A stretch of DNA of 64,000 nucleotides from an uncultured Clostridium sp. (GTDB lineage: Bacteria; Bacillota; Clostridia; TANB77; CAG-508), in the NCBI GenBank assembly GCA_947572725.1, contig CANPDB010000006.1:1-64000 (forward strand), given 5' to 3'. The position numbers were made by a program, and so were the translations under genes. Every line of letters starts with the position of its first letter. The first letter of the stretch is position 1. The notes under the pieces are model-generated. The model saw only the letters and a program-made list of their open reading frames with translations. It was not told the DNA's origin and did no database searches. Below, piece after piece: positions 1-8,296 of this stretch.

Positions 1-2
1 AT

Positions 3-20
3 AGGCTAATTATTTAGCCT
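3..20 (-). terminator. Possible terminator hairpin after the DUF4143 ATPase gene
   Basis: A short perfect inverted repeat (AGGCTAA / TTAGCCT) lies just past the stop codon of the minus-strand gene that ends at 38. The window edge hides whether a T-run follows, so the call is tentative. Confidence 0.4.
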
Positions 21-37
21 ATTACTGCGAAAAATTT

Positions 38-1334
38 TTATTCCTCATAGCTGTATGGTTTTAATGAAGTAATTGGCAATATATAAATACCCGTTTCAGG
101 ATCTTGCATTACTGCCTCATAATGTCCAACAATGATACACATAAATTTTGGCTTTTTCTTAGTATTTTCGTAAAACTTTTTAAGACTTGCCTTCCCATCT
201 TCAATTCCTCCCGAAGTAAGTTTTATTTCTACCGCTGCATATTCCCCATCTGCAAATTCTAATATGCTATCTACTTCATCACCAGATGAATTATCTCTAA
301 AATGATATAAATTTCCATCTAAAAAGTCCATATATATTCTTAAGTCTCTTTCAACTAACGCTTCAAATAATAATCCAAAAGTTTTATGGTCTAAAAGTAA
401 CTTTTGTATAGTCAAACCAAGACACGCACATGCTAAAGATGGGTCTGTAAAATGTCTTTTAGCAACTTTTCCTACTCTCCTTGATGAACGATAATTCAAA
501 CTAAATGCTTCTTGATTTTCTATTAAATGTAATCTATCTAATACATCAATATAATCTAATATTGTGGTTCTACTTTTTACTAATTCTTCATCATTTTCAT
601 AATCTTCTATATCTTTTACAATTGTTTTACTACCAATAAGAGTTGTTTCATTTCTTGCTAATGACCTCATTATCATCTTCATTTTATTTCTATCTCTTTG
701 CCTTCCATTTACTTCATTTATATCCTTGCTTAGTATTGATTCTATATAACTTTTAGGTATTAAATCTATATTTTGAATATCTTTATTAACATTTGCAGGC
801 CATCCACCTCTAATAATATATTTAGCAAGTTCATCTAATTCAACTTTTCTAATATATCCACATTTAACAGTAGAATTTAACATATCTGTAATTGATACAT
901 CTCCGACTAGAGTCTCCAGATTCATATAAACTCATTGTATGCATTTTTAATTTTGCAATTCTTCCTGCGCCAGAGTGAAATACATTTTTTTCTTCATCTT
1001 TACTTAATGATGTAGAGCCTGTTAATATGAATTTTCCGGTTTGACTATCTTTATCACACTCGTGTCTAACTGAGTCCCATATTTCTGGTACAAGTTGCCA
1101 TTCGTCAATAAGTTGTGGTCTTAATTTTTGAAAAATATATTTAGGATCTACTTCTGCTAAATTTCTTATTTCTTTTTCTGTAATATATGATGCACTTTCC
1201 GAATGGTTTAATGATGTCCATGTTTTTCCACACCATTTTGGTCCTTCTATGCATAAAGCTCCAAAAACTTTTATATATTTTTCAATCTTTTGGTCAATTA
1301 ATCTTGTTTTATAATTTTCTCTTGTTAGAGCCAT
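38..1334 (-). CDS. AAA_14/DUF4143 family ATPase, two frames joined by a +1 shift at CGGA
   Basis: The first frame (from 1334) carries a P-loop (GPKWCGKT, about residue 33) and a Walker B (LIDEWQ), ending in the family signature MSLYESGDSS. The second frame carries the C-terminal DUF4143 nuclease-like part. The zero frame reads AGT CGG AGA at 905 and soon stops; skipping the C gives GDSSGDVS, matching the family consensus, and a product of about 431 residues, the usual length. The start is placed at the second ATG (1334), 8 nt after GGAGG, because the ATG at 1340 is too close. Such proteins are common in accessory regions and their role is poorly known. The gene stands alone, with a promoter and three direct repeats upstream. 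Confidence 0.85.
902..905 (-). other. CGGA +1 recoding site in the DUF4143 ATPase gene
   Basis: Zero frame AGT CGG A; the downstream frame resumes at GGA. The restored residue is the second glycine of the family motif ESGxSSG. Confidence 0.85.
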
Positions 1335-1355
1335 TTTCATCTCCTCCTACTTATT

Positions 1356-1422
1356 ATATTATTATTTAATTGAACATTTGTCAAGCTTTTAATTGAACAT
1401 TTAGCAACATTTCAATTGAACA
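1356..1422 (-). promoter_or_regulatory. Promoter with three AATTGAACA repeats at 23-nt spacing
   Basis: A minus-strand TTGACA (1379-1384) and TAATAT (1356-1361), 17 nt apart, precede the DUF4143 gene. The plus-strand nonamer AATTGAACA occurs at 1368, 1391 and 1414, exactly 23 nt apart. The first copy lies in the spacer and the others upstream of the -35. Two-turn spacing suggests a multimeric regulator bound to one face of the helix; this is inference. Confidence 0.6.
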
Positions 1423-1510
1423 CTTAACATTTTTTCTGTTTACGAAACTTTTTCGTATTTACTATATATATTTATCATTTATCGTTACAGTTCAGTAATA
1501 ATTATCTTAA

Positions 1511-1640
1511 ATAGCACGAGTAAAAAATTTTCACCTGAACCATTTATCTTTAGATTTTTTTCATTATAAATTAAAAAAGATGAAATTGTATCCATTTTTT
1601 ACAATTCATCTTTTAAATATATGTGAAAATTTTATAATTT
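1511..1640. repeat. Intergenic inverted-repeat element, diverged member of the element family
   Basis: The intergenic stretch 1341-1685 holds the promoter repeats plus this element. It opens with AATAGCACGAG, the left motif of the family, followed by AAAATTTTCAC, which pairs with GTGAAAATTTT near 1623. Inside is a hairpin (AAAAGATGAAATTGTA / TACAATTCATCTTTT, 1574-1614) that could terminate the AIM24 gene or its neighbour. No coding potential was seen. Confidence 0.5.
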
Positions 1641-1685
1641 TTAATCTATTGCTAAGAGGATACCTTTTGTTATATAGATTAATTA

Positions 1686-2366
1686 CTATCTACTTGGAAT
1701 ATAAGGTATAATTCTACCTGCAAAATCTTTAAAGTTTTGAGATTGTAGAATAACTTTTCCTGGTCCTACTAATCTTGTTAAAAATAATCCTTCTCCACCT
1801 AAAAAGATATTTCCTAATCCCTTTACTGTTTCAATTTCATAAGAAACAGAAGGTTCAAATGCTACAACATTTCCTGTATCTACTTTTAGTACTTCTCCTT
1901 GTTGTAATTCCTTTTCAATTGTATCTCCATCTACTTCTAAAAATAATTTACCATTTCCTTGTGCTTTTTGAAGAATAAATCCTTCACCTCCAAAAAGACC
2001 TGCACTAAATTTTTTAGTAAAAGCAACCTTTGTTTCTACACTATTTTCAGCACATAAGAATGCTCCTTTTTGCATCATAAGACCTTGTGACATTTGTGAT
2101 AAATCAATTGGAAAAACATTTCCTGGAACTGTTGCTGCAAATGCTACCATTGCTCCATCTTTTTGTGCTGTATAGTTAGCCATAAAAATAGATTCACCTG
2201 AAAATGCTCTACCTATACTTTTCATTATTCCGCCTCTTGCATTTGTTTTCATTTCGATTCCTTCACTTTGATATGCCATCCCTCCTGATTGTGTGTATAC
2301 TGTTTCTCCTGCGTTTAATGTCATTTCTACTACTGGTACTGTTTGACCTATTACTTTGTAATCCAT
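1686..2366 (-). CDS. AIM24 / TIGR00266 family protein
   Basis: The 226-residue product has the repeated glycine-rich beta strands of the AIM24 family (DUF124), including GGMAYQSEG near the N-terminus, SAGLFGGEGFILQK in the middle and GLGNIFLGGEGLFLTRLVGPGKV near the end. Length and layout match TIGR00266 proteins, whose biochemical function is unknown. An AGGGG-type ribosome site precedes the ATG. The gene is monocistronic between two intergenic elements. There are no membrane segments or catalytic motifs. Confidence 0.88.
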   Translation of the reverse strand: MDYKVIGQTVPVVEMTLNAGETVYTQSGGMAYQSEGIEMKTNARGGIMKSIGRAFSGESIFMANYTAQKDGAMVAFAATVPGNVFPIDLSQMSQGLMMQKGAFLCAENSVETKVAFTKKFSAGLFGGEGFILQKAQGNGKLFLEVDGDTIEKELQQGEVLKVDTGNVVAFEPSVSYEIETVKGLGNIFLGGEGLFLTRLVGPGKVILQSQNFKDFAGRIIPYIPSR

Positions 2367-2467
2367 TTTTTTCTCCCCTTTTTTATTTTTTTACATACCA
2401 ATTATATGTTTCTGTTAATAATTTGTCAATTACTGTCGACTATTTTTTGTAAATTTATTATTAATTA

Positions 2468-2690
2468 GTTACGGTTCAAAAATTATTTAAAATAGTAGAT
2501 TGGCTAAAGAGTTATAATATATTATTTTTTAGGAATGAATGTGGGGACCAACAAGTTACAGTTTGTTAATAAAATTCGAGGAGCAACTGCACCACAGGAG
2601 TTTATCTACAAACTGTTAGCAGTTGGGAATGGATAAAAAAATAATATATTATAACTCTTTAGCTAATGTAAATAATCTATAAATTGTAAC
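2468..2690. repeat. Structured intergenic element, type A copy 1
   Basis: Bounded by GTTAC and GTAAC. A long stem (AAAGAGTTATAATATATTAT pairing with its complement near 2640-2662) encloses a more conserved core beginning GTGGGGACCAACAAG. A second copy with the same core lies at 11242-11454. No open reading frame fits, so this is a MITE-like element or a structured RNA. Confidence 0.75.
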
Positions 2691-2697
2691 AAATTAA

Positions 2698-3409
2698 TTA
2701 TTCTTTTATTTCTTTTGCTAATTTCCCTATTGCTTTAGTCTCAATTCTAGATACATAGGAACGAGAAATCCCCATCATTTCTGCAATTTCATTTTGAGTT
2801 TTAGGTTTATGACCTCCCAATCCAAAACGTAATTCAAGAATTGTCTTTTCCCTATCTTTTAAAATATCTTTCATCTTCTCATAAAGAAGCTTTATTTTCA
2901 TTTTTATATCAACTTCATCTTCAATATTTCTTTCATTATTTTCCAAAACTTCTTGAAGTGTAACAACATTATCATCTTTATCTTTTCCGTATAGGCTCGT
3001 TTAAATATACTTCTGCACCTAATTTTTTGGTAGCTCTTAAATGCATTAAAATTTCATTATCTATACATCTTGATACATATGTAGAAAGCCTTGCTCCTTT
3101 TTCAACATTAAAGCTATTAATTCCTTTAATTAATCCTATTGTACCAATAGAAATTAGGTCATCTTGATCTACCTTTGATGTACTGTATTTTTTTGCTACA
3201 TGTGCTACTAATCTTAAGTTTCTCTCTATTAAAATATTCCTTGCCTCATCATCGCCTTTTGCCATTTGCTCTAAGCATCTTTTTTCTTCTTCAGCTGATA
3301 AAGGCTCTGGAAATAAATTACTCCCCTGAATATATCCAACTACAAATACTGCTGATTTTAAAAATTCTACAAATCCCAGTATTCCACTCATACAAAGTGC
3401 TGAAAACAT
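2698..3409 (-). CDS. sigK: RNA polymerase sporulation sigma factor SigK, two frames joined by a +1 shift
   Basis: Late mother-cell sigma factor. The first frame (140 residues) holds the hydrophobic pro-sequence (ILGFVEFLKSAVFVVGY), which family members remove on activation, and sigma region 2 (NLRLVAHVAKKY, DDLISIGTIGLIKGI). The second frame holds regions 3-4 with the terminal helix-turn-helix (TQNEIAEMMGISRSYVSRIE). The break is a single C before GGA (ATA CGG AAA); removing it gives EPIGKDKDDN and a 236-residue product, the normal SigK length. The split is not a skin-type prophage insertion, because nothing lies between the halves. Start ATG 3409 has GGAGGT 7 nt upstream. Confidence 0.9.
2986..2989 (-). 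other. CGGA +1 recoding site in sigK
   Basis: Zero frame ATA CGG A; GGA then restores the conserved EPIG motif between sigma regions 2 and 3. The uncorrected frame ends two codons later. Confidence 0.88.
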
Positions 3410-3545
3410 AATTGCACCTCCATTTTCACTTTCATATAAACCAATATATGTTGTAAAAAATGAAAAGTGCCTGACCCTATAAAATATTTTTATATTCTAT
3501 TTTTGTATCTTTTACATATAATTAATAAATGTTACCATTCACTAT

Positions 3546-3694
3546 TATTAATTTATATATAAAATTTATTATATTTTTTATAAAGTAACAATTCGGGGGG
3601 ACAGACAAGGTTACCAACTGTTACTTTAGTTACAGTTGGTCCGCAGCCTAAGAGTTACTTTAGAAAAAATATAATAAATTTTGTTGATAATAAT
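3546..3694. repeat. Structured intergenic element, type B copy 1
   Basis: Fills most of the 302-nt gap between divergent sigK and the DUF368 gene. The stem AAATTTATTATATTTTTTATAA pairs with the arm ending near 3684, and its inner end is AAAGTAAC/GTTACTTT. Copy 2 (18089-18240) has AAAGCGAC/GTCGTTTT there, so both strands changed together and pairing is kept. The core holds GGGGGACAGACAAGG and a nested hairpin CCAACTGT/ACAGTTGG. Confidence 0.75.
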
Positions 3695-3712
3695 TTTAAA
3701 GGAGTATTAGTT

Positions 3713-4510
3713 ATGCATATTTTTTCTAATATATTTAAAGGAATTTGTATTGGCTCTGGTGCTATTCTACCTGGAATTAGTAGTGGTGTTCTTTGTGTTA
3801 TTTTTGGAATTTATGAAAAACTTTTAAATAGTGTATTAGACTTTTTTAAATCTCCAAAAGAAAATTTAAAATTTCTTACTCCAATTGTTATTGGAGTGAT
3901 TGCTGGAGTTTTAATTTTTAGTAATCTTCTTAATTATTTTTTATATTCCTTTCCTATACAAACAAAAGCCGTTTTTATTGGTCTTATTTTAGCTAGTATA
4001 CCTAGTTTAATTAAAGATGTTAATAATAAACAAAAATTTAAAGTTCATTATGTTTTATATTCCTTAGTTACATTTTTTATAGGTGTATTTTCAGTTTATC
4101 TTGAAAAAAGCTTAACTGTTTCTACATCTGATAGTATTAGTATTTTTTACTTAGTTCTTTCAGGCTCTTTTATGTCAATTGGAATTGTTGTTCCTGGTGT
4201 TAGTAGTACAATTATTTTAATGCTTTTAGGTGTATATTCTAGTTATCTAGCTTCTGTTTCTTATTTATATTTTCCTGTATTAGTTCCTATGGCAATTGGT
4301 CTTTTTATAGGAAGTTTAATTTTTATGAAGCTAACAAGGTTTCTGTTAAAGCACTTTTATGCTCAAACTTTCTATAGTATTATTGGTTTCACTGCTGGCT
4401 CTGTTCTTGTCTTATTTCCTGAGATTACTAGTAGCGTTGATATCATTCTTTTTGCTTCTTGTATTATTTTAGGATTTTTTATTTTTAATTTATTAAAACC
4501 AAAAAATTGA
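3713..4510 (+). CDS. DUF368 membrane protein, undecaprenyl phosphate translocase family (PopT-like)
   Basis: The 265-residue product has about eight hydrophobic segments and the two family repeats, ILPGISSGVLCVIFGIYE near the N-terminus and VVPGVSSTIILMLLGVYSSY in the middle. DUF368 proteins are established as flippases that recycle undecaprenyl phosphate across the cytoplasmic membrane for cell-wall synthesis. GGAG lies about 9 nt before ATG. The gene is monocistronic and divergent from sigK. Confidence 0.85.
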   Translation: MHIFSNIFKGICIGSGAILPGISSGVLCVIFGIYEKLLNSVLDFFKSPKENLKFLTPIVIGVIAGVLIFSNLLNYFLYSFPIQTKAVFIGLILASIPSLIKDVNNKQKFKVHYVLYSLVTFFIGVFSVYLEKSLTVSTSDSISIFYLVLSGSFMSIGIVVPGVSSTIILMLLGVYSSYLASVSYLYFPVLVPMAIGLFIGSLIFMKLTRFLLKHFYAQTFYSIIGFTAGSVLVLFPEITSSVDIILFASCIILGFFIFNLLKPKN

Positions 4511-4623
4511 ACAAATTTATGTAATAAATTTGCTTGCAACGAGTTTTATATTAGGAAGTCACTATAATTTTTCCAATATATAAATAAACTGCAGCTATTT
4601 GTTGCAGTTTTGACTAAATAATA

Positions 4624-4779
4624 GTTACTACTTAGACTAAATAACTTAAAATAGCGCAAAGAAGTTTATATATTCAATTTTTTTAGGAGGATACGAGTAG
4701 GAATTACTTGGGGGAGCCTAAAAAAATTAATATATAAACTTCTGGGAGCGAGTATGTAATATTAAATCTAAATTGTAAC
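4624..4779. repeat. Structured intergenic element, type C copy 1
   Basis: Bounded by GTTAC/GTAAC with the family motifs AAATAGCGCAAAG and GGGAGCGAGTA. Between them a stem (GAAGTTTATATATT / AATATATAAACTTC) continues into TTTTTTTAGG/CCTAAAAAAA and closes on the core GGATACGAGTAGGAATTACTTG. Close copies lie at 14140-14295 and 55750-55880. Confidence 0.8.
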
Positions 4780-4790
4780 AATAAAATTAA

Positions 4791-6020
4791 TTATTTTTTT
4801 CTTCTTAAAATCCAATCTTTTTCACATTTAAATGGTAATTGCATTTTTACTTTTTGACCTTTAACACCTGGGCTTATACTGTCTATTTCTTCATCTGTTT
4901 CATCATCCCAAAGTTTTTCTATTTTAAATGTAATTGGTTCTAATTTAAATGGTACTATTATTTCTAGTTCATCACCTATTTGTAGCTTATTTTTAATTTC
5001 AATTGTTGATTTTTCATCATTATATTCAACAACTTTTCCACCAAATTCATAATTATCATTATATTGTCTTCCTGTATAATCTTGAACATCTCTGTTATTT
5101 CTATCATTAAAATAAAATGTTGTAAATTCTCTTGTTTTTACTTTTTCAATTTCTTCTAAATATTTTGTAGCATCATAATTTAATGAATCTTTAATATAGT
5201 CATCAATTGCATTTCTATACACATTAACAACACTTGCTATATAATATTCTGTTTTTAGTCTTCCTTCTATTTTTAAACTATCTATTCCCATTTCTATTAT
5301 TTCTGGAATTTCTCTAATCAAGCATAAATCTTTTGATGAAAATATGCTTGTTCCGTGTTCATTTATTTCAATTGGCATATATTGTCCTGGGCTATTTTTT
5401 TCTTCTGCATATAAATTATATGCCCATCTACAACTTTGGCTACAATCTCCTAAGTTTGCACTTCTCCCACATAAAAAGTCACTTAAGAAACATCTTCCTG
5501 AAAATGCAAAACATATTGAACCATGTCCAAACATCTCAATTTCTAAGTCTTCTGGCTTGTTTTCCATAATGTATTTTAATTGCTCTTTGTTCATTTCCCT
5601 TGCCATAATAACTCTTTTTGCACCTATTTTGTGCCAAAAATTACAGTCTCTTAAACTTACTATATTTGCTTGTGTACTTATATGTATTGGGACATCAGGA
5701 GCATATTGTTTTAATACATCTATTACTCCTCCATCTGCTGCTATAATTGCGTCTGGTTTTACTTCATTTAGTATTTTTGCCATTTCTATTATTTCTTCGT
5801 ATTTTTCATCCCATGCAAATATGTTTAGTGTTACATGTACTCTTTTTCCTATGCTGTGTGCGTATTCTATTGTTTTTATTAGATCATCATTTCCCATATC
5901 TGCTCTTGTTCTTAGTGATAGTGATGATGTTCCACAATATACTGCATCTGCTCCATATTGGAATGCTGTTTTTGCTTTTTCATATGAGCCTGCTGGGGCT
6001 AATAGTTCGATTTTTTTCAT
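4791..6020 (-). CDS. Peptidase U32 family protein, TrhP/YrrO-like tRNA hydroxylation factor
   Basis: The 409-residue product starts IELLAPAGSYEKAKTAFQYGADAVYCG and contains the U32 signature around residue 165 (EMFGHGSICFAFSGRCFLS) with the cysteine series CFAF, GRCF, FLCG, DCSQSC typical of the TrhP branch. The C-terminal beta domain is present. TrhP proteins form 5-hydroxyuridine at tRNA wobble position 34. TrmR, the enzyme for the next step, lies upstream at 7373-7963; in Bacillus these are adjacent (yrrMNO). Here an unrelated plus-strand gene separates them. The older U32 protease label is not supported by a known active site here. Confidence 0.85.
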   Translation of the reverse strand: MKKIELLAPAGSYEKAKTAFQYGADAVYCGTSSLSLRTRADMGNDDLIKTIEYAHSIGKRVHVTLNIFAWDEKYEEIIEMAKILNEVKPDAIIAADGGVIDVLKQYAPDVPIHISTQANIVSLRDCNFWHKIGAKRVIMAREMNKEQLKYIMENKPEDLEIEMFGHGSICFAFSGRCFLSDFLCGRSANLGDCSQSCRWAYNLYAEEKNSPGQYMPIEINEHGTSIFSSKDLCLIREIPEIIEMGIDSLKIEGRLKTEYYIASVVNVYRNAIDDYIKDSLNYDATKYLEEIEKVKTREFTTFYFNDRNNRDVQDYTGRQYNDNYEFGGKVVEYNDEKSTIEIKNKLQIGDELEIIVPFKLEPITFKIEKLWDDETDEEIDSISPGVKGQKVKMQLPFKCEKDWILRRKK

Positions 6021-6097
6021 TTTTTTCTCCGTTCTTTTCTTTTTTATACTTATTTATTATATATTCGACGTCCCCTAAAGTCAATATTCTCAACAAA

Positions 6098-6130
6098 TTC
6101 TTTATTTTTATGTAAATGTATGTTATAATT
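6098..6130 (+). promoter_or_regulatory. Extended -10 promoter for the RelA/SpoT-like gene
   Basis: TGTTATAATT at 6121-6130 is a strong extended -10, preceded by TTTTTATGTAAA instead of a consensus -35. The same TGnTATAATT arrangement precedes three other plus-strand accessory genes (26914, 30216, 31630). Confidence 0.7.
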
Positions 6131-6178
6131 ATAGTATGCATTATGCATACAAAAATTTAGAGAAAGGATATAAAAATT

Positions 6179-7249
6179 ATGACACTGGAAACTTTACAAA
6201 CAATTGGAGATTGCTATCGGAAAGCATTAGAAACATCTATATATTCTGTAGATTTACCTCATAACTTTTCGAAGGAACTTCAATCAATTGAAACTAATAA
6301 TACCACTGAGAAATTTCAACTCAATAACTATATTCATCAACTAGAAATATGTTATTTTGAGCGGAATCAAACACTTAGAGTAACTGATTTAGTTGAAGAC
6401 ATAATCTTCACAGCATATCATCTTGTGTTGTGGTACAATGCTACTCACAAGAAAAAAATCTATACTGATCTTTCATTTAGGAGAAAATCCTTTGAAAGTG
6501 AATTCAGAAAATCTTTAAAGAGAACTTTGATGGGAAAGTCTCCAAGAATAAAAGATCGGTTTGGTTGCCGTTTCATTATACGTAATAAGGAAACAGAAAT
6601 CGTCAATCAAGGTTTTATGTATGATTTAACAAATTTGTTCATCGATATGTACTGTGGTCTTTCATCCAGTAAGAAAGATTTTTTGGATTGGTGTGAAAAT
6701 AATTCTTCTTTATCTGAAATAGCTTTTACACGCATAACAAATGTTTTAACCATTCCTTTTGAATTGGTTGAAGCAGACCCATGTTATGATACAGGAATAA
6801 CAGATAATGATATTGTTATTCCAAAACAATCAGGAATATTAGATTGTTTCAAATATGGTGTAAAAGATTATGCGTATACACCAAAGGAAAGAGGATACCA
6901 ATCAATTCATTTTGTATTGCATATCGATGCAACATCACCAATCTTTCCTGGATTATACGTTGAGTTCCAAGGTAGGACAAGCGTTATGCATTCTCGTGCG
7001 GAAGACAAAAACAGTAAAGCTTACCATGGAAACCATAAAGATAATTCTTCGCTAGTTTCTGTTGATGATATGGAAGAAAAAGTATCCTTAGATGACATTA
7101 TCAAATTTGATGATATTTCAAAAATCAATATTATTGGATATGATCATCATATTTTATCAGATACTAAAGATAGTTTTGAGGACGATACAATAGGAATTCG
7201 ACATGCTGTTTGTCCTTATACAAGGAAAATAGTTTCTCCATATAATTAA
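6179..7249 (+). CDS. RelA/SpoT nucleotidyltransferase-domain protein (putative alarmone synthetase), probably acquired
   Basis: The 356-residue product has the synthetase-domain hallmarks: RIKDRFGCRFII near residue 123, then AYTPKERGYQSIHFVLHI and VEFQGRTSVMHSRAE with a following histidine-rich stretch (about residues 228-290). These match the (p)ppGpp synthetase fold. The N-terminus is not a known hydrolase domain, so it may be a single-domain synthetase or a related pyrophosphotransferase. It is monocistronic on the plus strand with its own promoter and terminator, between trmR and the TrhP-like gene. It uses CGG for arginine three times (two followed by A), unlike native genes here, which suggests transfer. 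The ribosome site is GAAAGGAT. Confidence 0.72.
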   Translation: MTLETLQTIGDCYRKALETSIYSVDLPHNFSKELQSIETNNTTEKFQLNNYIHQLEICYFERNQTLRVTDLVEDIIFTAYHLVLWYNATHKKKIYTDLSFRRKSFESEFRKSLKRTLMGKSPRIKDRFGCRFIIRNKETEIVNQGFMYDLTNLFIDMYCGLSSSKKDFLDWCENNSSLSEIAFTRITNVLTIPFELVEADPCYDTGITDNDIVIPKQSGILDCFKYGVKDYAYTPKERGYQSIHFVLHIDATSPIFPGLYVEFQGRTSVMHSRAEDKNSKAYHGNHKDNSSLVSVDDMEEKVSLDDIIKFDDISKINIIGYDHHILSDTKDSFEDDTIGIRHAVCPYTRKIVSPYN

Positions 7250-7265
7250 AATTATATCTAAATTT

Positions 7266-7305
7266 CCCCTGCCTTAGTTTTTTTTAAGGTAGGGGTTTTC
7301 TTTTT
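7266..7305 (+). terminator. Rho-independent terminator of the RelA/SpoT-like gene
   Basis: CCCCTGCCTTA and TAAGGTAGGGG form a strong stem followed by TTTTCTTTTT, 16 nt after the stop codon. Confidence 0.85.
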
Positions 7306-7372
7306 ATTAATTTAAAATATAAAAATACTTATTATGCAAAATTACTTTTAATTTTATAAAATACCTTATATA

Positions 7373-7963
7373 TTATACTTTTAATTTACTAATTGCTAAT
7401 CCATCTCCAACTTCTAAAATCTCAGTTTCAAGATTAGGATTTTCACTAACTTCTTTAATATACTCTCTTAAATTTCTAACAGCAGTACGCTGTTTATGCT
7501 TATTATAATCGCTCATAACATAACCTTTATATAAAATATTATCTGCAAAAATAATTCCATTAGGATTTAACATTCGTAAAGACTCTTTCAAAAAAAATGG
7601 ATACTTACCTTTAGCAGCATCAATAAAAACAGCATCATACTTTTCATTTAGAGTCGGTAAAATTTCGACTGCATCACCTTCATAAATATTAATTTTATCA
7701 TCTACTCCAACTTTTTTAATATTATCTTTTGCTTCTTTAATTCTATCTACATCTCTTTCAATTGTATCTATTTTTCCATCATCTGATAAAAAATTAGTAA
7801 AGCACATAGCAGAATATCCAACTGCTGTACCTATTTCTAATATTCTCTTAGGTTTAATTTTTGTCAAATATTTTTCCATTATCTCTAAAGTATCATCCAT
7901 AATAATTGGTATATGCTCTTCTAAAGCTTTTTGTTTAATTATTTCAAGTTCTTCTTTGTTCAT
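7373..7963 (-). CDS. trmR: TrmR-like tRNA 5-hydroxyuridine methyltransferase (class I SAM O-methyltransferase)
   Basis: The 196-residue product has SAM motif I ILEIGTAVGYSA, an acidic residue after motif II (IDTIERD), and the metal and O-methyltransferase motif YDAVFIDAAKGKY. It belongs to the caffeoyl-CoA OMT-like branch that includes Bacillus TrmR (YrrM), which methylates wobble 5-hydroxyuridine. Start ATG 7963 is chosen because AGGAGA lies 6 nt upstream; longer frames run into a palindromic element. Its partner TrhP-like gene lies at 4791-6020 on the same strand. Confidence 0.82.
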   Translation of the reverse strand: MNKEELEIIKQKALEEHIPIIMDDTLEIMEKYLTKIKPKRILEIGTAVGYSAMCFTNFLSDDGKIDTIERDVDRIKEAKDNIKKVGVDDKINIYEGDAVEILPTLNEKYDAVFIDAAKGKYPFFLKESLRMLNPNGIIFADNILYKGYVMSDYNKHKQRTAVRNLREYIKEVSENPNLETEILEVGDGLAISKLKV

Positions 7964-7983
7964 TCTATTTCTCCTATTGAAAA

Positions 7984-8290
7984 GGTTGCCAAGAGTTCCA
8001 GGTTTTTTTGGCAATTCTTTTATACTTTACATTAAAATATCTAAATCATAAATAATAAAATTTAAGAAATTATGAATGCAAATGGAATTATATTAAAAAT
8101 TCTTTAGTTAATAAATGGGAGAATCTTGGGACTTGTATTTGAGAGGGGCCTATTTATTAACTTTAGAATTTGTTTATAATGTAATGCAGCCGAATAATTG
8201 AATAAATTTTATTATTTATGATTTAGATTAAAAGTATCTTTAGAAAGTTGCCAAAAAAACCCGGAACTCTTGGCAACTTGGCAACCTTTT
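7984..8290. repeat. Nested palindromic element between typA and trmR
   Basis: The ends are 29-nt inverted repeats with one mismatch (TTGCCAAAAAAACC, then T or C, then GGAACTCTTGGCAAC). Inside is a perfect 22-nt inverted repeat (AAATCATAAATAATAAAATT... at 8041, matched near 8204-8225), then a third imperfect pair around 8096-8119 and 8150-8172 enclosing GGGAGAATCTTGGGACTTG. The right end has an extra TTGGCAAC. The whole can fold as one hairpin of about 300 nt and carries no ORF. It is MITE-like or a structured leader of trmR. Confidence 0.75.
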
Positions 8291-8296
8291 TTATTT

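Noticed and set aside
2204..2452. Plus-strand hydrophobic ORFs opposite minus-strand genes across the window
   Set aside because: They are Leu/Phe-rich antisense shadows of AT-rich genes, lack ribosome sites and match no family.
2698..3409. Skin-type prophage interruption of sigK
   Set aside because: The two halves are contiguous, with no intervening DNA or recombinase.
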